64,000 nucleotides of DNA. Origin: Pomacea canaliculata (taxonomy: Eukaryota > Mollusca > Gastropoda > Architaenioglossa > Ampullariidae). Positions 23,157 through 36,400 of the stretch are shown here, one piece after another. A program made the position numbers and the translations under genes. Below the pieces are notes generated by a model. That model saw only the letters and a program-made list of their open reading frames with translations, was not told where the DNA came from and did no database searches. The DNA lies in assembly GCF_003073045.1 (NCBI RefSeq), contig NC_037590.1:13416311-13480310 (forward strand). The letters run 5' to 3'. Numbering within the stretch: the first letter of the stretch is position 1; each line of letters starts with the position of its first letter.

Positions 23157-23828
23157 GGTAATGTGCAGTAACTGTCATCAGATGGCAAGTTTTCAAGTTT
23201 TGCGACTTCAACAACTGTCGCCACAACTTCACGCTGTTGTCACACCTGTACGTGCATTTCATATGCTCAACGGATGGTTTGCATGCGACACCTGATAAAG
23301 ATTTGGTGAGTCAAGCGTGATTCACGCTACCTTGAAGTACATATATCTATCTTCTGTCACGTGACACAGTGTTAGATGAACAACTAGTCTACCACGTGAC
23401 ACTGAAATTTGACATGCACTAAACCTACGACGTCACACCAGCACGCAGGACGATCAGCTATACCCGGTGTACCCGGTGTACCCACAGACTATGTTTTTGT
23501 AGTTTATCGTACAGGTTGAGGTCGGCCCAAGATATGTCAACGAACTGAACGTGACTGAATGAATGCAAAAGGAAATTCTCTTCCGTCTCTCACAAGGATG
23601 AAGATGTCAGGACTACAGCTGAGAGCTTTTAAATATTTGTTCTTGCACATAGGCGCGTTCTTGCAAATAAATAATTAGAGAGACAGGAAAAATGATTCCT
23701 GTAATTAGCATTTTGATAAGGGAAACTTTCTAGCCACAAACCCTGCAAGCTTCGAACCGGGGCTTCGTTTATATGTAAGCGTATGCAATAACCACTTACT
23801 GTTATTACAATACGTGCAAAAAATACAC
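21318..23828. other. no gene seen
   Basis: Intergenic spacer. A CRE-like TGACGTCA lies close to a CACGTG near 22046-22065. A CAA/AAC repeat is listed separately. Frames at 21747-22013 and 22050-22376 have no motif or splice support. Confidence 0.5.
23125..23157. repeat. (AAC)n microsatellite ending in a splice-donor-like site
   Basis: About ten AAC/CAA triplets lead straight into CAG|GTAATG. In one frame they would encode polyglutamine. There is no supported exon around them. Confidence 0.8.
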
Positions 23829-23910
23829 TGGCAGCGGTGGGATTCGAACCCACGCCTCCGAGGAGACTGGTGCCTAAAACCAGCGCCTTAGACCGCTCGG
23901 CCACGCTACC
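23829..23910 (-). tRNA. tRNA-Leu, anticodon TAG
   Basis: A complete 82-nt leucine tRNA on the minus strand. Acceptor GGTAGCG/CGCTGCC, discriminator A (complement of 23829). The anticodon stem CTGGT/ACCAG encloses TTTTAGGC in sequence, giving loop TTTAGGC and anticodon TAG, which reads CUA. The variable arm CTCCTCGGAGG is fully Watson-Crick paired, and the T arm is GTGGGTTCGAATCCCAC. A run of six T follows about five bases after the discriminator on that strand, as a Pol III terminator. No CCA and no intron. Confidence 0.95.
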
Positions 23911-24285
23911 TGTGCGTGATTTTGCGGTGATAAATGCATAAGGGAACATCGCAGTGATAATCTACACCAGTTCAGTATACCCTGTACCTATTCCACCCCT
24001 TTGAAAACTAAATGCTGCTAAAGGAGCACCAATGCAGAGGAGAGGAGAAAGATGGCTGCTTGACCGAGTCAGTCTGCATCTCTCATTCTCGCATATCAAC
24101 TGTATAATTGGTGCAGTATCCAGTGTCCTCCTTGTACTCTACATCTACCACAGCTGTGACCCAGTAAACCTATACGTTAGTCGATAATGTTCATATTACA
24201 CTGTACCTGTTTACCTGCTTTAAATTAGGAACTCAGTCTTGTTCGGTAGACATCTCTAACTCTTTACCGCGGCCTCTGTGACATG

Positions 24286-24320
24286 GGTGGTAGTCGTGGT
24301 GTTGGTGGTGGTGGTGGTGG
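24286..24320. repeat. (GTG/GGT)n repeat
   Basis: Imperfect GGT triplets on the + strand. Confidence 0.75.
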
Positions 24321-25849
24321 GTTACGAGCAGGAGCACGGAGGGAGGTTAAAGGAGGAGCCTGTTTGTAGCAGGGTTAGGATACGCTGTTCACCTTGTGTT
24401 TGCTCTTCTCCCACCCTTTTACCTGTCGCCGAGGTCAAGCCCAAGGGTCGTCTTGGGGCTGAGGTTAGCGCGCGGGTGAGACCTGAGAGTGGCGGTGTGG
24501 AGGAGGGAGCAGAGAGGTGGTGATTGCACCTGCCCCACGTTTCCCCCCTGATGTCGAGATTGAATTTCAAGAGCCAGACATCAAAGACAGTGGTTGCCGC
24601 TCCCTCTTGCAGTAACTTCCGTTGGCCAGCCTGCGGAAAAGACGTTAACAGGTGCTGGTGCGCATGCGTGAGCGTGCTTTTAACTTAAATACTTCCCGTT
24701 CAAAGGCCAAGACAAAAGAAGTAAACATTTATATCAGCTTGTTACGTACTTGAGAGCGGTATCTCTGTGTCTGACATTTTGTACAAACCCGAGACATAGT
24801 CGGGGCGGGATATTGTCACACCTACAGCAAGTCCTTTTATTTCTAAGGTTAATTAAGCTGACTGTTCTCTGCAATGAAAACGAGGCTAATAGACAGTCCA
24901 GCTGTCACTCTTGTCACTGGCTACCATTGTCACTGTCACTGCCATCGTGTGTTGTAATCCCAGACTTTGGTTGTGACTTTCCCTCCCTTGTTGAAGGTGG
25001 AATGCCTCCCTCGCTGTGTATGTGAGTGCGTGCTCGCTTGAGTGGACAGACGTGTGTGCTGTGGACAGTTGGTGCCCAGGAAGTTTATTTTGCTTCGTGT
25101 GTTTGCCGTTTGCTGGTATGTTGTTAAAAGTCAGCCTTAGTCCCACGCATTTCTTGAGATGCGAGTTCTCGATGTTTTCTTTTACGGTCTGCAAACCTCT
25201 CCTTCCAGCCTAAACAATCAGTCGTTGGTGTTCTTCAGTGCCGCTCACCATTCTCATTCTGGCCAAGAGTGCCTGAAAAAGGATATAATGTTTATCATTT
25301 TGTGTGGCTTGATTTCTGGGTATGTTTGAAACATACACACACACGCGTGCACATACATATACCACACAAACATATTATACTTATTTTTTAAAGCTCCTAC
25401 GAATCATGAACCTCAAAGAAGTTCACAAAAACGTTTTTCTAGGGTTCCTTCAAACTTTGTCTTGTGATCTTTTTTGTGAAAAAAATTTGTGCCCCGACTA
25501 AAAAAAAAATATCGTAGGAGTATGTAGAGAAACATTAAAGCTATCAAGAGATTTGGAGAAATCGTTAGACAGCCCTTAGCAACAACAGCCCCAAATGTAA
25601 CCACCATTCATCTTCTTTATCTGTCTTGGTCAAGAGAAAGATCGAGACAGAAGTTTTACATTAGACTGTTTTGTCTGTGTGCCAAAAGGAAAAGGTCAGG
25701 GTTTCCGGGTCACAAATCTTCAGCATCAAGCTCGTGAAGACTGGGAGATGAGGAGGCCTTATATGTGAGTACTTCTCTTTAAAGTGCGAATGGGACTCAA
25801 ACTTCTTTTTCCATGCTGATGGTAAACGATGTTCACATTCTTGTCCCCT

Positions 25850-25915
25850 TAATAATTTTTTTTTTGTTTTTGAGGGGGGCGGCTGTCCACCTTGCCCCCT
25901 GGTTTCTACGCCACT
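25850..25915 (-). mobile_element. possible end of a hAT-like transposon
   Basis: Read on the minus strand, the segment begins CAGTGGCGTAGAAACCAGGG and continues through a G/C-rich stretch. CAGTGGCGTAG is a common terminal sequence of hAT-type DNA transposons. I did not find a matching opposite end, so the element is truncated or the resemblance is accidental. Confidence 0.3.
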
Positions 25916-27589
25916 GAAAAGTATACGTATATCGCGAGAACGGAAGAGCATTCACCCAGATTTTGGGAGTGAGTATGTTGCACTGAAAGCTATCCAATCA
26001 TTAGGAGAATGCATTTACATCCCACTAGCCCTTTAAACGTTTAAGCAAGACCTGGTTTGCACCTGCGGCGTACAGGTGTTGGGGCCACGAAGAGCGTGAC
26101 AAGGTAAAACTTCCTGGTTTCAACTGAAAAAAAATCAGTGATCTATGCCTTTAAAATGAATGATCTATGGTGTGAACATCCTTAGTGCTAAAATGTTAAC
26201 AACTGACCATTCGCGGCTACCTGCAATACAGAGCAAGAAGCAGTCAACACCAGCTTGAGGTCCTTCTCTTTGTCCAAGGTTTCGTCGGGAGGACATGGCG
26301 GACAGGGTTGTTGTTTCCTGTGAGATTGTTCCAATGCCGTGGTCGTTCAAAGCAACTTCTAATGAGATGTGATCATATTCAAGAAGTCGCCAGGGTTCAT
26401 TCGGAAAACTTTTCTTAGTCTAAGTAGTGATGTATGAAAGTTTTATCGGCCATTTATCATTAAAGCCTTTTCTCTGATCTTCTTTCCCTACTTTTCTCAC
26501 ACACTTTCTTTCTTTCTTTACAAAAGCTTACAGCAGAGTTTATGTGTCCACTGTATATCTTATGTTTATTTTACATTTATTTTATGGATTAACGTTAAAG
26601 GGGGCACAGAGAATCGCCTTGAAACCAGCACACATAAACTAGTTTAGGGGTTTACCATGGCCGACAAAGGCTCTTTAGGTGGCCTTGCTCTTCACCACAC
26701 AGAGAAGACACTGTGCAGCAGGCAGTCCACAGGTTTACATTAAAATATATTTTAAAAAAACTATGTGAACCAATAGTCTGTAGATTGAAAGAAAGAATGA
26801 GAGCATGAACACTAATGTGCTCACTCACCTGTACGTTGTTCCTACTCGCACCCGGCCACACCCGTGATCCTCGCCTCGCGTCCACCCAAGCCGCTCCATC
26901 TGTCGGGACAGAGACTTTCTTTTCTCGTCGAGGGCACGTATTCAAAGGTCAAGATCAAGGAGCAGGAGAGATTTACAAAGCAGCAGGTGACGACAGGATA
27001 CATATAAAAGGCCATTTCTTTTTTGCTCAGTCAGCATTGTCTTCGGCACGATGGATCTTCAGGAGGTTGTAAGTTCTGATGCAATGTGCGTGAAAGAAGT
27101 CCAGTCGTAGATGCAAAGGAAATTCTAAAACTTAGTGGGTGGTGCAATGAAAATGAGAGCAGCTAACATCAGAGAAGTGGGTGAGGAGGAGGGAGACTAC
27201 AGATGGCTTGATAATATGTATTTGTGTTTGCTCGTGACCCCGGTGCAGGGAAGTATTGTTGGTATGAATAAGTGCGCCAGAAACTGTAGACAGCTGGCGA
27301 CAGGTAGAAGGCTCCCCGACAACACGATCCCCCTTCCCACCGACCCACCCAGCACACGTGACCGCCTCCCACGTTTGTGATACGCTAGATCATGACAGAA
27401 GTGTATCAGTGACCGAGGTGCACACCTGATACCATACCTGCAGTCTACTTTCTATTTCTGTCACACACTAACAAAACAACGACAGAACCTCACACAAATA
27501 ACTCGTACACCCGCATACACGCACACATATACACACAAACGCGCACGCTCATCCATCTGCACAACCGCACACATATTTATATATACACA

Positions 27590-30346
27590 AACACGCGCGC
27601 GCACTGCAGTTTGGCGGGCAATCCCGTCCCGCCCAGCCGTAAGCTCAGTGACACCTTGTCGAGAGGTTACCTGTGCCAGCGTCTGTGCCTTGCCCACCCA
27701 GCTCACCCATACACTCCCCCACCCATCACCTAGCTCCCCCGTCCCTCCCACTGCGCCGCGCGCTCGTGTGGCTGTGAGCCCGACACACAGACGGCCAGCC
27801 GGCCCGCAGTCGTCGTAGTGGTGTGGTGGTGGTGGAGGTCGTGTGGTGGAGGTGGTCGTGTAGGTACTATCTCTCATCGCGCAGGCTCACAGTCGTGGCG
27901 CGAACCTATCTGACCGCATCTGCCAGCGTCGCCATGTGGTCGGCCGCGAACAAACCTCCTTCCTCGCCTGTCGTCAGGCTGTGCTAGGAGACTGACAGGA
28001 GATAGGAGAGTGGGAGAAACCCTGAACTAATTGGTGTGTGAACGTGAGCAACACCTGGAAAGTGCCAACCGTCCTTGCTGACCGTCCAGCCACGGAGACA
28101 GGATACGAGAGAATCACATCACCAACGACAGTCGCCTGTGAGCTGCTTGTCCAAACATCCTGGTGCCAGAAGCTGAAATGAAGTCGTAATATTTCTTTTA
28201 AATGTTTTTCGGTTATGTGCTGGAATTTTCTTTTCCTGGAGTTAAAATGTGTGAACGCTCGCTAAATCAACCTGTGCGTTGTTTCCGAATTTTAAATGAA
28301 GATGAGAGCTCCTGGAACTTTCCATAGCTGCTGCTGATGTGTGTGGATGTGATTTCAGTCAGTATCTCACGTGGCACGCACACCTCCCCAGCAACCTACA
28401 ACAGCGACACATCAAGAAAGGAAGGTTGGAAGAACAATATTTACCTTCATCCCGGCCACCGACAAGATCTGGAGGGTGGGGTTGTAGTGGGTAGTAGGGG
28501 GGACTGGTGATACGGCCAAAATAAAGGTGGGTGGGTAAACACCAGGTTACTGTGGGCCGGGGGCGAGACTTGGAGGGCTAACCTGAAGGATACAGAGACA
28601 GAGAGTGTGTGTGAGACAGACCTGACCTCGGAGGTCTGGCGGGCTGGAATAAATACGCTTTGTTGCTGAATTGAGGAGCAGTGCCGACAGACCCCAGAAC
28701 ACCAGGTCGTGAACTCCCTCAGATCACTTGCAGGGGCAGCAAGGGAGGATAAAGATCAGTCGGGACCTAGAAGAACCCTGGACAGACGATCTTCTCCGAG
28801 ATCCCAGAAAACATCGGGTACCGCTCGTTGGGTGTTAGCGGTTCAGATCGTCTCACCTGGGAGCAATATTCCGACCATCGTCCACTGGTTTAAACACTAC
28901 ATCGGTGGTGTTAGTCTGGAGACATGTCACCTGCTTCGTGGATTTAAACTAAAAATGTTTCACAGACTGTGATGAGAGTGCTGTAACTTTGTGAAGCTTT
29001 TACAGATGTAAGGTGCATGCAACATGGCGATCAATGAGTAATTGCAGGATACAGTATACAAGATTACCTTGTGCATTGTGCCTCGTCAAAGTAATTTTCC
29101 AGGAGATCGTTATTAGCTCACACTTCATCTCAAAAATTAATTGACACTAATTGAGTACCAGATGTGTAGCTTCTCTAGGAAAGTTGTCTGCTTTTGAAAT
29201 CTGCTCCCTCTTTTTTCCCTCCCCTCTCCCTCTAGTTGTCCCCACCCACCCTCGTGAGCATTCAGCCAGAAACAGTTAATGGAGGTCGATAGTTAGAGCG
29301 AGCTCAGCCTCCAGTGCGCCAAGCCGTTGGTGGAGTGCGGGTACTTCACACTGCGCTCAGTCAGACGGGTGGGTTGGTACCGTTAGTACCATCTGGCAAC
29401 AGATACCGGGACATACCCCGGTATCCACCACGATTGCTTAACTAGTTAGGCTTGAGGTCCTGCGCACACTTGACGAAGAAGATTTGTCGAGGGATTTGAA
29501 CCAGGCTGTCTGTTTTTATCTGTTCCATCTCTCCCAGCTGATAAGCGGAAGAAAGGATGACACTTTACAGACGATTACAGAGTCTGTTGGTTCTTTGTGA
29601 TACACATCAACCCCTCTTAAACTCATGATAACCTGCCAACCTGTCGTCATGGAAACGAAATGTTTTGCCCGAAAATTGTTGGAATTACAACACAAGAACG
29701 ATTTATTCTGACAAAATCAAGGGATTTGATATTTCTAGAAGGAGCTGCAAACCAGACTATTTATTTAAAATCTTTCATCCGTTCGAAAGATGAGCCATCC
29801 TTGTGTGGTCGAAGACACGAGGTTTCTTAAGTCAGTTTTCTGCACTGACCATCAAAGTTGTGGAATAATCAACAATCGTCGTTGGGACCTGTCGAGTGTC
29901 GTTGGTGGCCCTGCAAATGACGACAGAAAGCAGATACCTGTGTGAGAGGACACGGGACCACTGCTATCGATTCGCACCTTGTCGTCGCGCCATTGCCCCT
30001 GGATCTGCATAGGAAAGCCATTCATGCATGCCACCGCCCAGGTTTCGCACACAGCCGATACCCGGAGTGTTTGATCTGCACCCTTGATCTCGTGCTGCGC
30101 GAGACTTCAACGGACCTGCTCGGCGAGCGTGGAGTTCTCGCAGTACTTCTCTCTCTCCCTCCCCCGACCCTGCAACCCTTGACATTATAACCCCAGGAGG
30201 GTGGAACCGCTACAAGAGTGGCCAGTCAACCTCGTTGTTTGTTGAGGATGTTGCAGCAACGATAAGTGTTTCGCTCACCGGAAGTGGATATCTGAGAGGA
30301 GCCAGTCAGAGAGGTCGTCAAGAGAGGATACTCATCAGCGGAGACG
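27590..30346 (+). other. likely promoter and 5' UTR region of the second gene
   Basis: 27590-28200 is relatively GC- and CpG-rich (GCGCCGCGCGCTCG and similar), flanked by a CA-rich stretch at about 27460-27600. It is the best promoter candidate upstream of the exon ending at 30402. The remaining 2 kb contains no supported coding frame. The transcription start and any 5' UTR introns cannot be fixed from sequence alone. Confidence 0.35.
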
Positions 30347-30402
30347 ATGAGGGCATACGGGTCGTGTAGTCAGCTGGCGACGACGTCGAGGACAAGAGAG
30401 AT
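30347..30402 (+). CDS. unknown gene, first coding exon
   Basis: ATG at 30347 opens MRAYGSCSQLATTSRTRE and runs to a strong donor AT|GTAAGT at 30403. The exon ends in phase 2, leaving AT. Joined to exon 2, which begins with G, this creates a second in-frame ATG across the junction (M-Y-S-V). The left end of the exon is 5' UTR of unknown length. Confidence 0.4.
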
Positions 30403-33400
30403 GTAAGTATATGATGTCTGTCCAGATGACCATCTGAAATGTGTGCTTGGCCTCCCATGCGAGTTTAAACTGTTTCCCAGCTGCGGTCCTTGTAGCCACA
30501 ACCTGTTGCAGTCTGAAGTTTGATAAGCTGATCGTTAGGTCACCGAGGTTGCGATTGGGTCGCATTGATGTTTGGAAACATTTTTTATTTCTCTATCTCT
30601 CATGTTCGTGCCACGTACATGTACAAGCGATTGTAACACACACAGAGCTGAAATTGGCAGTGAGTGTAAGTGGTCCACTGTGTCTAGAGCACTATTAGCA
30701 GATGTACCTGTATATTCAAGATAACGTTTAAAACAAGTAATCAACAAAACAAACTGATATTACAGTCAGCTATCATTAGATGTTATCTTAGTTCCGTGAT
30801 TTGCTTTTAAAGACACTTCTTTAGCTGTCACTGTGGTCATGACCGGCTCTGTCAAAACACATGGTCGCTCTCATTGCCAGCTTGTTTGCTGCCATTTAAT
30901 TGTTACCTCAGCTGCAAACTTTGCAGGCATTTGTAAACATTTGCTGATGATCTCAGTTAGGTTGCTCCTCTTAATATTGGCGCGAGACTGAGGATGTCGG
31001 AGGGCGTTTGCCGTCGAGCGCTTGAAAAATAATCTTCATTCCGTGGGAAAATCTTGTTTCTCACGTATGAGGATCTACAACACATAACAGGACATTCTAG
31101 GAGTCGAGCGTTGTTGAGTGTTTATTTGCGATTTCATTTTCCATTTGACCTGAACAGCATGTGGTGAAGTAATTCGAGCAATGGAAAACAGTCTCTTTAG
31201 GAAATTACTAGACACACCTATGCCGACAGGTATAGACAGGTGTTTTGAAGACCTACGTGTACTCGGTGGCACGGATCCGGCTCTAAAGAACCTTCAGTCA
31301 CTAATTAAGGTTAGAATACTGATAAACAGCTACTGATAAAATTAATAAAATCTCTTTGCCCACCACACTGTCATGACCCTCGATACCTCAGCCAACTGTT
31401 CACACGGTCAGCTGCTGATCGCAGGCTTAAAGAAAGAATCTGTCACCTTACGATTGCACCAGACAACAGCCAGCATGTTACAGTTGCACGTTACGACGAC
31501 AGGTAAAAACAGGTGTGCAAACAAACCACATGTGAATAAGCTCAGTGAAGTGGCAACGGCTTCCTTTATCAAGCTGTGACTTTGTAACCCACTCACCCCA
31601 TCCACCCACCCTGTATCCCCCCACCTCAGTCAGACGAACCGTTGAGTGACTGTGACAGACGTCCTGCCGTCAGGACCCGTTAGGACGACGATAATCCAAG
31701 AGTACGGATCCCCATGCCTTACCACCCACCTCAGAACTATGGAGGTATTTGCTCGTTCCGGGTTCGCATATAAATTCAAGCACCAGTTTCCAAGGGACGA
31801 GGGCAGGTAGCGAATTATGCCGTCATTTGCACCTGGCAAAGAACAGACTCTCAGACATGACTGATTTCTCGCTAAGCGCTCGGCAGATATCTCGCAGCAG
31901 GTAGACGAGGTCTGACAAAACCCTCGGCGGAAATGGCGATAAGGTGAGAGTCAGGTATCCGCGGAAGACTCCTATCTATGTAATGCCAACATTTTCTTTC
32001 AAAAATAGTCTGGGTCTGTGAGAAAGTTATGTCTGATAGAATAAAAACGGTTGGCACGTGCAGACGTTCTCTCATCCTGGATCCTTTACCTTGCTGATGG
32101 AGGCGATCCCATGAAGTTCTGACACCTTGGTGATAAGAGGCGCAAAGTGGAAACGTGATCAACTTGAAAATATTTGAAACACATGCATGTGAATGTAAGC
32201 TTCTGAATAGTGAGTGACTGCAGACGTGAAAAGGCATCAATGATTGCAACCACATTTAGCTAAAAGTCATTTCAGTCTTTTGAAGAAAACAACAAAAAGA
32301 AGACGAAAGAACTATACTAGCGAATAAAAGACCTCGTGACCAGGAAATGTGTGCTGAAATATTACATCTTTCTTCTTCTACTTCTTCTTCTTACACTTTA
32401 TACTTTTGTTAGACTTTGCTGTTGTTAATTCTCTTGCTTCAAAGGGACGAGAGGTGTCGTGTGGCGAGGCTGTGAAATCTGCTCGACACTTGCTAGTAAT
32501 TTAATTTGTCAGCTTGTGTGTCATCCTACAATGGAACGAGCCAAGTTCCTCTGCTGGGATATCGGAGGCTGTCTTAGAATCAATTTAAGCTCTTTTTGAA
32601 CACTAATGTAACATAATCAAAAAGTGCAGCTCAACTTGTCAATATTTTGAGGAGAGACGAGAAAGAACCTGTAAAACTTAGGCACATTATTTTAATGACT
32701 GTTTTACTTAATTGACCATCTGATTTAAAGTTCAGAAATCAACTGAGACTATGAGAGTATATAGCAGACATTAAAATGTCACGTGACCTGATTCAGACGA
32801 AGAGATTCAGCATCGAATTGGAACCATCAAGTGATAGTACTAATTGCAATTATTTGTTATATATGGTTGTGAACTCTGACATCTTTTTCACTGCACTTTA
32901 TAGAGGATTGTTATGATAGGTGAGTGCTGTTTGTGTCATCTCTAGCTGTTGTCGTGAATATGTAAAGTCGTCCTGTTCTGTGGCAGTCAATAAGGAGATC
33001 AAGGAACACGAGGCGCTGTTGAGGGAATTATCTCGCAGCAAAACAGACTCGAGGTTGTTCTGAATTTTAATAAGATATTCCTGAAACATTTGAATAGACT
33101 TTTTTTGGGGGAGAGGGATGTTGTTGGTGGGAACGTTGAGAAAGGAAGGTAACGTGCGCGCATGCGCTTTTATCTTCACAGTCGTGACCAGATAGTTCCG
33201 GATCTCGCTTATACGACCTTTAGGTACTAACCACCCTTAACTGTAACTGTTTAACACAGAGCCTCTAAATAAAAAGTCTTCTGACAGCAAAGACTGACTC
33301 AGCCCTCACCTCAAACATTCCCGCAGAGTCACCGTGATTCACGGCAGACGTTCGCCAAAGCCGCCAGTCGACACAACGTTCGCCAAGCATTAGGCTCCTG

Positions 33401-36400
33401 CCATGCCATTGCTTCTCTCTTTTTATTTTATTACATCCACATGCAGTGAGTTCAACGGGACTCGCCAGTTCATCGGCACAATGGACCTGTCTCGAAATGT
33501 CAACCAAGTCACGCGAGAAACCACGGAGTCTGAAATGGAGAACACTCCCGTTCAGTTTCTCCTCGCACCGTTGGGTTTAGGAGTTAAATGCTGACAGATT
33601 CATTCTCGCCATTATTTTTATTTTTATATATGGTAACGAAAAATGGCGACGATTAACATGGACCTCGACTGTACACGGAGCTACCGCGAGCGTGGAAGGA
33701 GCTGGAGCAGACAGGTGCATGACGGGTGACACTGACGTAGTGCCTTTGTTGCTATAAATAAACTTTTTACCAGAAGGATCTGGGTGGAAGGTTAGATCGC
33801 GACGGTGACATGTTAATAATGTCATTTGATGACTGCGTCCTTAGCGAGGTTTTCACGAGAAGCCACTGGCTTTGTGCTGTTGCAGTAGTTTGCATGTGCG
33901 CGTGCCTGTCTCACTACTCACAGTCCACTTGTTCGTTATTCACAAAGGAAGGGGGTTGGGGAGGGTCAGTGTCAACAGGAATCGAAGGAGCACGTACTGA
34001 AACATGGCAGTACCAGGAACTTGTATTACTGGACTGCTGGCAGACGATTTTTTTCCCTAAAACGAGGCAAAAGACTACAAAGCTTCCGGTTTAGTCACAT
34101 TCTTTGTTAAGGCTCGCCGAGACTAGAACTTCGCAAGAGACTAAGCGATGGTCTTGGCAGACAGACAGCAATCCACCTATACATGTCCATATTGCTGACC
34201 TCTTGCCATGTCCGACGTAGTGTCACTCATGTTCAGTCAGTACGGTGGGTCAAAGGTCAGAGGGTCTGTGACAGAAGGGTGCGCCAGTGGAGTCTAGTTC
34301 TGACTCATAGTACAAATAAATCAAACCGTCAGTTATGTAACGGATGTACTTCCATAGGGACTGATGGCTGGGCGCAAGAAGTTCCTTACGAGAAGCAATG
34401 GATCCGATATATGCAGAGATGTTAATCAAGCTTTCACGTGTGTTTTTGAACAGCTGCAGCAAAGGATTAAATTAAACCGAAAATGTTGACATCTCCCATT
34501 ACGTCTCCACTTCTGACAATCTCCAGCTGTCATAGATAAAGTGGTTGCGGCCGAGGATTGGAAGTGGATGGGAAGCGCTGAAGTACCGGGACGATCCCTC
34601 AAGGGGTGGAGAGGAGAGCAGCGACCATGGGGGATAAATACGAAAGGCAAACAGACGATGGACGAGGAGCTAAGAAAGCTGATCTCCAAAAGCCTGCACG
34701 CTTCACGTGCTCGGGTCAATACCTCGCCAACTCCACTTTCGCCAGTCTCGCGAGATTTTGCACAACTGGGGGTTCGGCTACGGTGCGCCGAGTGGAGAGG
34801 ACACGAGGGGCCATTGTGATGATTGAAGAGACAGTGACTGTCCGACGACTAGATGGACGACATGCAATCAGACGACGATGGACGTTTCGTGTCACTTGGC
34901 CCTTTGCCCAGGATGAGTAGAATGAGTGATGGGAGAGGAGGGGAAAGTTGGGGGGTGGGTACTCGCTAAGTGTAATTAGACCAAAAGGGTCGACTGTTGA
35001 TCTGCTCACGTCCATTAATACATTACTGATGCAGGTTCACGGGTGAGAGCGTTCTCATTGAACGAAAAAGGTATTGTGATGTTACGGAGGAGAGAGGATT
35101 TCTGGGTCCACTAAGGCAATCATTCTCTTTGTCCTTTTTATTTTTTTGCGTGTGAGGGAGGTGTTCTGGGAAGGAGGGGGAGGTAGTGGTCACGCAACAG
35201 TTTATGCTTTTATTCTGGAAGCCAAGATTCGATCAGAAGAACCGGAAAAAAGGTTTCGAGCAAACAAGTATAGACACTGGAACTCGGTATATACTCCAAA
35301 GAACCTTTCTCTTCTTTTGGTCAAAGCTATGACCTTTGAACCAACGTAAAACGAAAAAGGACACTTTACACCAAGTAATGTTCCCGGTCTCTGTCCCTGG
35401 GTGTAATGAAGACAAATTGTGACACAATCTGGAGCTTACATTAAAACAGATGATAATGGAATATAAATAAAGATAGAAGAGATCTTATTGACACAATCTT
35501 TAGAAATGTTCCGGCCAACTGCAGGTATTTGTATTCTGTTTGAAACAACAACTCTTGTCCTTATAATCTCTAGAATGTACCCCGCACCCGACACCCAACG
35601 CAGGGCAAGACCCATTGCAACATACCCATATCCCAGATATATATATATAGAGAAATATTAATATTACCTGTACTTGGCACTGTGAAGGGTAGACCACTGT
35701 GAAGGCCAAAGCCCGCGATGTTTACCTGGTAAACAGGTTGCGACTCAGTCTGTACCCGATAGATTGGCGCAATTACCGGTATTACGGAGCCAGCTGTGGC
35801 GGGGAGGGGAGGGGAGGGGAGGATATTGCTAGTCCTTGCAAACACTGTGTTTGATTACCTGGGGGGTAGCTGTGTGTCTGATAATGAGAGTGACAAAATT
35901 CAGGTTCCGTGTGGCTGGTTTCTTATCTTGATGTGTCTGTACACATGGATGAAGCCGAGGTCTTTGAAGTGGCTGTGTGGTGACCTGACTACGTAAACAC
36001 GTGACCTCGATGACTAACACACAGACCCACAGAAGCACCTGGTCTTGTGACAGAAGTTATAGATAGAGAGAGGGGCAGAATGGAAGGAAAAAGACAGAGA
36101 GATTGAAAGAGAGAAAAAAAAAGACAAACGTTAATTAAAGAGAGAATAACATTATATACACGTGTGTATATATATATAGATTACAGAAAATGAATGTGAA
36201 TTTTTTAAATCATTTAAACAATCTCGTTTACAATTTCGTTTACACGTGCGTGTATCTTCAAGTAAATATATGTGTGTGTTCGTGTGCTCGTGTTTGCTTT
36301 GGCTGACAGAATTTGCATACTTGTTCCCATGGCTTTACTCTAAGTGAATAATCTGATGATCTTTTGTTTGCGTGCCTGTCTGCATGTCCGTTTACTCTGT

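Larger units (their letters stand above)
23911..27589. other. no gene seen
   Basis: Spacer between the tRNA and the second gene. It contains a GTG-rich repeat (24286-24320) and a possible hAT end (25850-25915). Open frames here look compositional. Confidence 0.5.
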
